NCBI RefSeq assembly: GCF_030406325.1
Contig: NZ_JAUEQY010000023.1
Span: 1 to 64,000, forward strand
Reading direction: 5' to 3'
Origin: Actinomadura sp. DC4
GTDB taxonomy: Bacteria > Actinomycetota > Actinomycetes > Streptosporangiales > Streptosporangiaceae
DNA: 64,000 nucleotides
Shown here one piece after another: positions 59,760-64,000 of the stretch; position 1 is the first letter of the stretch; each line of letters opens with the position of its first letter. Below the pieces are notes generated by a model. It saw only the letters and a program-made list of their open reading frames with translations, was not told where the DNA came from and made no database searches. Made by a program: the position numbers and the translations under genes.

Positions 59760-61001
59760 ATGTACCGGCACGCCTACAAGAGCCAGTGTGAGGTGGAGGA
59801 GAGCCGCCACGAACCGGGGAAACGGCCGAAGCGCAGACTGACGCTGTTCGCGCTGGCCCTGGGCACGTTCGCGATCGGGTCGGGGGAGTTCGGGAGTAAC
59901 GGCATCATCCAGTCGTTCTCCTCGGAGCTGCGCGTCTCGGTACCGCTGGCGACCTGGGCGATCACGGCGTACGCCCTCGGCGTGATGATCGGTTCACCGC
60001 TGATCACGGTGGCCCTCGCGCGGTTGAACCGCCGGACGCTCCTGCTCGGCCTGGTCGGCCTGTTCCTGGTGGGCAACGAGTGGTCCGCGCTCGCGCCGAA
60101 CATCTGGTTGCTGATCGCGGGACGATTCTTCACGGGTACCGTCCAGGGCGCCTACTTCGGCGCCGGCGCGGTCGTCGCGGCGTACGTCTACGGCCCGGGC
60201 AAGGGCGGCAAGGCCTTCGCCACGGTGATGACCGGTCTGACGGTCGCGACCGTCGTCGGTTCCCCGGCCGGGACGTTCATCGGTCAGCACGCGGGCTGGC
60301 GCATGCTGTACATCGCCGTCGCGGGGGTCGGAGTGCTGGCCTTGGCGGCCCTGTGGGTCTGGGTGCCGCGCACCACGGACCTGGACGGGGAGCCCGTCGG
60401 CCGGGAGCTCACCGTGCTGCGGAGGCCGATGGTGTGGGTGACGATGGCGGTCGCCGCGCTCGGCATCTCCAGCATCTTCGCGGTCTACACCTTCGCCGGG
60501 CCGTTCGTGACCGACGCGGCCCTGGCGGACGCCGCGATGATCCCGGTGGCGCTGGCGATCTTCGGAGTGGGCATGGCGGCCGGGAACGCCCTCGGCGGCC
60601 GTTTCGCCGACGCCCACCCGGCCCGGGTCCTGGTCAGCGGTTACGTCGGCGTACTGATGGTCCTGGTCGTGCTCGGCCTGTTCGGCGATCACCTGAGCGT
60701 GCTGTTCCCGTCGATGTTCGGCGTCGGCGCCACGATGATGTTCGCGATCCCGGCGATCCAGGTGCTGTTGAACAGGTCCGCGCCCGAGGCACCCGCGCTC
60801 GTCGGCGCGCTCAACCTCGCCGCGCTCAACCTGGCCAACGCCCTGGGCGCCCTCGGCGGAGCGGCGACGCTGGACGCCGGGCTGGAAACCCTGTCGACCG
60901 TCTGCGCCGGCTTCGTGCTCACCGCCGCCGGTCTCCTCCTCTTCCTCGCGTCTACGCGGGCACGGTCGCCTGGATCACGGTCCCCTCGCCCTGCGGGCTG
61001 A
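59760..61001 (+). CDS. MFS transporter (DHA1/AraJ-like)
   Basis: 413 residues from ATG 59760, with GGAAGG six bases upstream; GTG 59730 adds 10 residues. Twelve helices. Motifs: FALALGTFAIGSGEFGSNGII in helix 1, GRFFTGTVQGAYFGAGAVVAAYV, and GMAAGNALGGRFADAHPARVL between helices 8 and 9, as in AraJ/chloramphenicol-type exporters. It is 64 bp after the ligase stop and may be co-transcribed with it. Its last 50 bp overlap the convergent GAF kinase gene. Confidence 0.88.
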   Translation: MYRHAYKSQCEVEESRHEPGKRPKRRLTLFALALGTFAIGSGEFGSNGIIQSFSSELRVSVPLATWAITAYALGVMIGSPLITVALARLNRRTLLLGLVGLFLVGNEWSALAPNIWLLIAGRFFTGTVQGAYFGAGAVVAAYVYGPGKGGKAFATVMTGLTVATVVGSPAGTFIGQHAGWRMLYIAVAGVGVLALAALWVWVPRTTDLDGEPVGRELTVLRRPMVWVTMAVAALGISSIFAVYTFAGPFVTDAALADAAMIPVALAIFGVGMAAGNALGGRFADAHPARVLVSGYVGVLMVLVVLGLFGDHLSVLFPSMFGVGATMMFAIPAIQVLLNRSAPEAPALVGALNLAALNLANALGALGGAATLDAGLETLSTVCAGFVLTAAGLLLFLASTRARSPGSRSPRPAG

Positions 61002-62154
61002 TGATGCGGAAGGTGCCGCCGAGCGCCTCGACGCGGTCCTGGAGGCCGATGATGCCCGACCCGTCACGTGGGTCGGCTCCGCCGCCTCCGTCATCGGAGA
61101 TCTCGATCCAGGCCCGGTCGTCGTCCCGGCCCGCCCGTACGGCGGCCCGGTCGGCGTTCGCGTGCTTGGCGATGTTCGTCAGCGACTCGGAGACGAGGTA
61201 GTAAATGGCGATCTCGCTCGACTCGTCCAGGGGCTCCGCAAAGTCGACGTCGAAGTCGACGGGGATCGTGAAGCGGCGCGTCATCGAGAGGAGGGCGGAG
61301 TCCAGGCCGCCGCGGGAGAGCACCGCCGGCCGCAGACCGTGGGAGATCTCGTGCACCTGACGCCTGATCTCCCGCAGATCCTCGTCGATGCGCCGGAGGT
61401 GCCCTCCGAGCACTCGCTGGTCGGGGGTCAGGCAGTCCTCCGCCTCGCGCAACTGCAGACCGAGGGAGATGAGACGTTGCTGGACGCCGTCGTGCAGGTC
61501 GCGTTCGAGGGCCCGGCGCGCGGCGTCGAAGACGCCGACCAGGCGGGCGCGCGACGCGATGAGCTCGGCGCGGCTCTCGGCCTGCGCGATCGTGCAGCCG
61601 AGGAGCTGCACGAAGTTGGCCACGTGGTGTTCGGTGCCGTCCGGTGGCGGCCTCGGGGCTCGATAGAGCACCGCGAGCTCGCCCCACACCTCTTCCTCGA
61701 CCTTGATCGGGCAGGCGATGACATGCTCGATGCCCACGGACCTGGACCACTCGCCCACGTCGCCGCCGATCTGACTGGTCACCCGTCGTACGGGCCGGTT
61801 GGTACGGAGCACCTCCGCGGCGCCCGAGTCATCTGCCTTCCAGTGCAGGTCGGACGGAATCCTCACGTCGCCTGCCTCCGGGGCGGCCCAGAACGCGACG
61901 ACGGACATGGTCAGATCCGGCTCGTAGCGGCTGATGACGCTGTAGTCGGCGGCGTGCATCGACCCGACCGCGCCGGCGACCTCCTGGAAGACCTTGTCCG
62001 GCGGCAGGCCGTGCGCGACCAGCATCGCCGTCCGGCGTACCGCCGCCTGCTCGTTCACCAGCCTGATCAGCTCGGTGTGACGGCGCTCCGCCGAGGCCAG
62101 GGATTCCTCGAAGCAGGTTCCGCCGTCGTACTCGCTGAACATCATCGTCAGCAC
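60952..62154 (-). CDS. GAF-domain sensor histidine kinase (NarL type)
   Basis: 400 residues from ATG 62154. The GAF domain (about 42-185) contains ISRYEPDLTMSVVAFW and VIACPIKVEEEVWGELAVL, then the HisKA_3 dimerisation helix ALERDLHDGVQQRLISLGLQL with phospho-acceptor His. HATPase: N box SESLTNIAKHANAD, G1 DDGGGGADPRDGSG, and GLQDRVEALGGTFRI. No membrane segments, so it is a cytoplasmic sensor of a soluble ligand or redox state. No partner response regulator is adjacent. Confidence 0.9.
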   Translation of the reverse strand: MLTMMFSEYDGGTCFEESLASAERRHTELIRLVNEQAAVRRTAMLVAHGLPPDKVFQEVAGAVGSMHAADYSVISRYEPDLTMSVVAFWAAPEAGDVRIPSDLHWKADDSGAAEVLRTNRPVRRVTSQIGGDVGEWSRSVGIEHVIACPIKVEEEVWGELAVLYRAPRPPPDGTEHHVANFVQLLGCTIAQAESRAELIASRARLVGVFDAARRALERDLHDGVQQRLISLGLQLREAEDCLTPDQRVLGGHLRRIDEDLREIRRQVHEISHGLRPAVLSRGGLDSALLSMTRRFTIPVDFDVDFAEPLDESSEIAIYYLVSESLTNIAKHANADRAAVRAGRDDDRAWIEISDDGGGGADPRDGSGIIGLQDRVEALGGTFRIISPQGEGTVIQATVPA

Positions 62155-62283
62155 CCCACCACCTGGTCCATCAGGTCATTCAGGCTTAGCACACCGGCCG
62201 GCGAGATCACCATCCGGCGTCCGGTCCCTGTGGGAGACTGGCTGGTAGGAGCCGGTTCGAGCGGCAGGCGTGGGCGACGATGA

Positions 62284-63879
62284 GTGGAGCCTGACTTGGC
62301 GAGTCTCACGCTCGTCGTCGCGGTAGGCGTGGTCATCCTCGCCTGCCGTGGCCTCGCCGGCCGGCTGAACCTCGCGCCGCCCGCACTGCTCCTCGTCGGC
62401 GGGGTGCTGCTGGGATTCGTGCCCGCCCTGCGCGCGGTGCACCTGCCGCCCGAGGCGGTCCTCCTGCTGTTCCTCCCCGTCCTGCTGTACTGGGAGAGCT
62501 TCACCTCATCGCTCCGCGAGATCCGCGGGAACCTCCGGGTCATCGTGCTCCTCAGCACCATCCTGGTCGCCGCCACCGCGGCGGTGGTCGCGGTGGCGGC
62601 GCACGCGCTCGGCCTGCCGTGGAGCCCGGCCTGGGTCCTCGGCGCCGCGGTCGCGCCGACCGACGCCACCGCCGTCGGCGTGCTGGGCCGCGCGCTGCCG
62701 CGTCGCATCGCCACCACGCTCCGCGCGGAGAGCCTGGTCAACGACGGCACCGCGCTGGTGATCTACGCGCTGGCCGTCGGCGTCACGATCGGTGAGGAGC
62801 ACTTCAGCCTCGTACGCGTCGGCGGCATGTTCCTGCTCGCCTACACCGGCGGTGTCGCCATCGGCCTTGCCGCCACCTGGCTGAGCGTGTGGGTCCGCCG
62901 GCGTCTGCACGACCCGTTCCAGCACAACCTCCTCGCGGTCCTCACGCCCCTGACCGCCTACCTGATCGCCGAGGCCGTCCACGCCTCGGGCGTGCTCGCG
63001 GTCGTGGTCAGTGGCCTGTGGGTGAGCCAGGCGTCGCCGCGCCTGTTCACGGCCCACGCCCGGCAGTACGTCCAGACCGTCATGCACTTCGTCACCTCGC
63101 TCGCCAACGCCGCGCTGTTCGTGCTGGTCGGGCTCGAGGTCCAGTCGGCCGTCCGGGGGCTGAGCACCGTCGGGCTGACCCGCGGCCTGGTCGCGGTGGC
63201 CGCGATCTCCGCGGCCATCATCGGCGTACGGTTCGCCTGGCTGTTCACGAGCCCGTATGTCATCCGCGTGCTCGACCGCACGCCACGGCAGCGGTCGCTG
63301 CGCCTCGGGGCCCGCCCGCGCACCGTCATGGCCGCCGCCGGCTTCCGCGGGGCGGTCTCGCTGGCGGCGGCCCTGTCGGTGCCCCGCACGCTCGACTCGG
63401 GCGGAGCCTTCCCGGGCCGTGATCTGATCGTCTTCGTCACCGCCGGCGTCATCGCCGTGACGCTGCTGGTGCAGGCACCGCTGCTGCCCTCGGTGGTGCG
63501 CTGGGCCCGGCTCGGCGGCGACGCGGCGATCGAACGGGAACGCCGCCTCGCCGAGATCACCGCCACCGAGCGGGCCCTGGACGCGCTTTCCGCGCTGGCC
63601 GGCGACCTCGGCACCGGCGAGGACGTCGCCGGCCGGCTGCGGGCGGAGTTCGACCAGCGGCTGCGCGTCCTGCGTGCGGACGAGGAGGAGGCGGGTGACG
63701 CGCTGGACTGGGAGGAGCAGTACACCGCCCTGCGCCTGGCCGTGCTCGCCCACCAGCACGAGACCGTCGTCCGGATGCGGGACGAAGGCGAGATCGACGA
63801 CACCGTGCTGCGCAGGATCCAGACCGATCTCGACCTCGAAGAGCTGCAGATAACGCGTCACCGGATCGGCGACCGATGA
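62284..63879 (+). CDS. Na+/H+ antiporter, CPA1 family
   Basis: 531 residues from GTG 62284. About 11-12 hydrophobic helices in the first 400 residues. CPA1 signatures: FLPVLLYWESFTSSLREIR, AVAPTDATAVGVLGR (helix 5 Asp) and ESLVNDGTALVIYALAV with the Asn-Asp ion-binding pair. FRGAVSLAAALSVP follows in helix 10. The C-terminal cytoplasmic helical tail (about 410-531) is acidic and probably regulatory. Divergent from the GAF kinase gene across 129 bp. Role: sodium/proton exchange for pH and salt homeostasis. Confidence 0.93.
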   Translation: MEPDLASLTLVVAVGVVILACRGLAGRLNLAPPALLLVGGVLLGFVPALRAVHLPPEAVLLLFLPVLLYWESFTSSLREIRGNLRVIVLLSTILVAATAAVVAVAAHALGLPWSPAWVLGAAVAPTDATAVGVLGRALPRRIATTLRAESLVNDGTALVIYALAVGVTIGEEHFSLVRVGGMFLLAYTGGVAIGLAATWLSVWVRRRLHDPFQHNLLAVLTPLTAYLIAEAVHASGVLAVVVSGLWVSQASPRLFTAHARQYVQTVMHFVTSLANAALFVLVGLEVQSAVRGLSTVGLTRGLVAVAAISAAIIGVRFAWLFTSPYVIRVLDRTPRQRSLRLGARPRTVMAAAGFRGAVSLAAALSVPRTLDSGGAFPGRDLIVFVTAGVIAVTLLVQAPLLPSVVRWARLGGDAAIERERRLAEITATERALDALSALAGDLGTGEDVAGRLRAEFDQRLRVLRADEEEAGDALDWEEQYTALRLAVLAHQHETVVRMRDEGEIDDTVLRRIQTDLDLEELQITRHRIGDR

Positions 63880-63965
63880 CGAACCGGCGTCCGTCACGCC
63901 GAATTCATGCCGCGGAAACAGCGGTCGTTCCAGGGGCCCGAATACTCGTTCACCGGTAGCCACTG

Positions 63966-63983
63966 TTCAGCCTGTCTTCACCT
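63966..63983 (+). promoter_or_regulatory. Possible SARP-type heptamer pair at window end
   Basis: TTCAGCC (63966-63972) and TTCACCT (63977-63983) have 11-bp pitch, but the expected -10 position (63992-63997, CGAAAG) does not fit TANNNT. The window ends too soon to see the gene. The remaining 63880-64000 shows nothing else. Confidence 0.25.
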
Positions 63984-64000
63984 GGCCTTGCCGAAAGCGA

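Noticed and set aside
1-64000. tRNA, rRNA, CRISPR arrays, insertion sequences
   Set aside because: I looked for tRNA-like cloverleaf ends, short regularly spaced repeats and transposase motifs (DDE/Tn3/IS110-like) and saw none. Repeats in the window are coding repeats of the giant gene.

Overview
The window is about 72% GC with dense genes, frequent GTG/TTG starts, ATGA stop/start overlaps, a DipZ protein, SARP-type regulation and a type VII-secretion flavour (giant repeat protein, YbaB-like and WXG-like small proteins). This points to a high-GC actinomycete. A relative of Streptosporangiales/Thermomonosporaceae or Streptomyces is likely, but the genus cannot be fixed from the sequence alone.

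Layout. (1) 2-25026: a gigantic modular protein gene, open at the left window edge (at least 7,940 codons visible), followed by a membrane-anchored ricin-type lectin protein. The giant protein has seven N-terminal helical repeats, then an array of eleven units resembling the anthrax lethal-factor catalytic (ATLF) fold. Only three units keep HExxH. A metzincin-like protease domain, a long beta-rich region and an OTU-like tail follow. (2) 25265-37033: mixed housekeeping and stress genes: DUF4132, DipZ, an FAD/NAD(P)-binding protein, a lipoprotein, a CHASE3/HAMP-type histidine kinase, a STAS anti-anti-sigma factor, a DUF3618/DUF4235 pair behind a SigB-like promoter, a methyltransferase and a DUF1963 protein. 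(3) 37046-42446: an OmpR-type two-component system with a lipoprotein-HlyD-ABC-FtsX export operon. Both promoters carry the same TGTGAC direct repeats. (4) 42504-43990: a graveyard of three truncated genes (histidine kinase, LuxR regulator, MMPL transporter) joined head to tail. (5) 44043-46144: peptide deformylase and a three-gene YbaB-like/WXG-like cluster. (6) 46171-51150: an MFS exporter, MctP-like symporter with DUF3311 partner, and a LysR regulator. Two diverged copies of one intergenic module (promoter-like element plus hairpin) lie at the 3' ends of the MFS and LysR genes. (7) 51298-53189: an ECF sigma factor with SnoaL-like tail, overlapping a GNAT gene. (8) 53413-61001: an AfsR-like SARP regulator followed by a CNB-fused thioredoxin-reductase-like oxidoreductase, an acyl-CoA ligase and an MFS transporter. 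The promoters of the oxidoreductase and the ligase carry heptamer direct repeats at 11-bp pitch, ending exactly 8 bp before a TANNNT -10 box, which is the classical SARP arrangement. (9) 60952-63879: a GAF histidine kinase and a CPA1 Na+/H+ antiporter.

The strongest candidates for undescribed biology are the amplified, mostly pseudo-catalytic protease array, the self-contained SARP mini-regulon, the two-component/efflux regulon with leaderless output, and the duplicated intergenic promoter-hairpin module.
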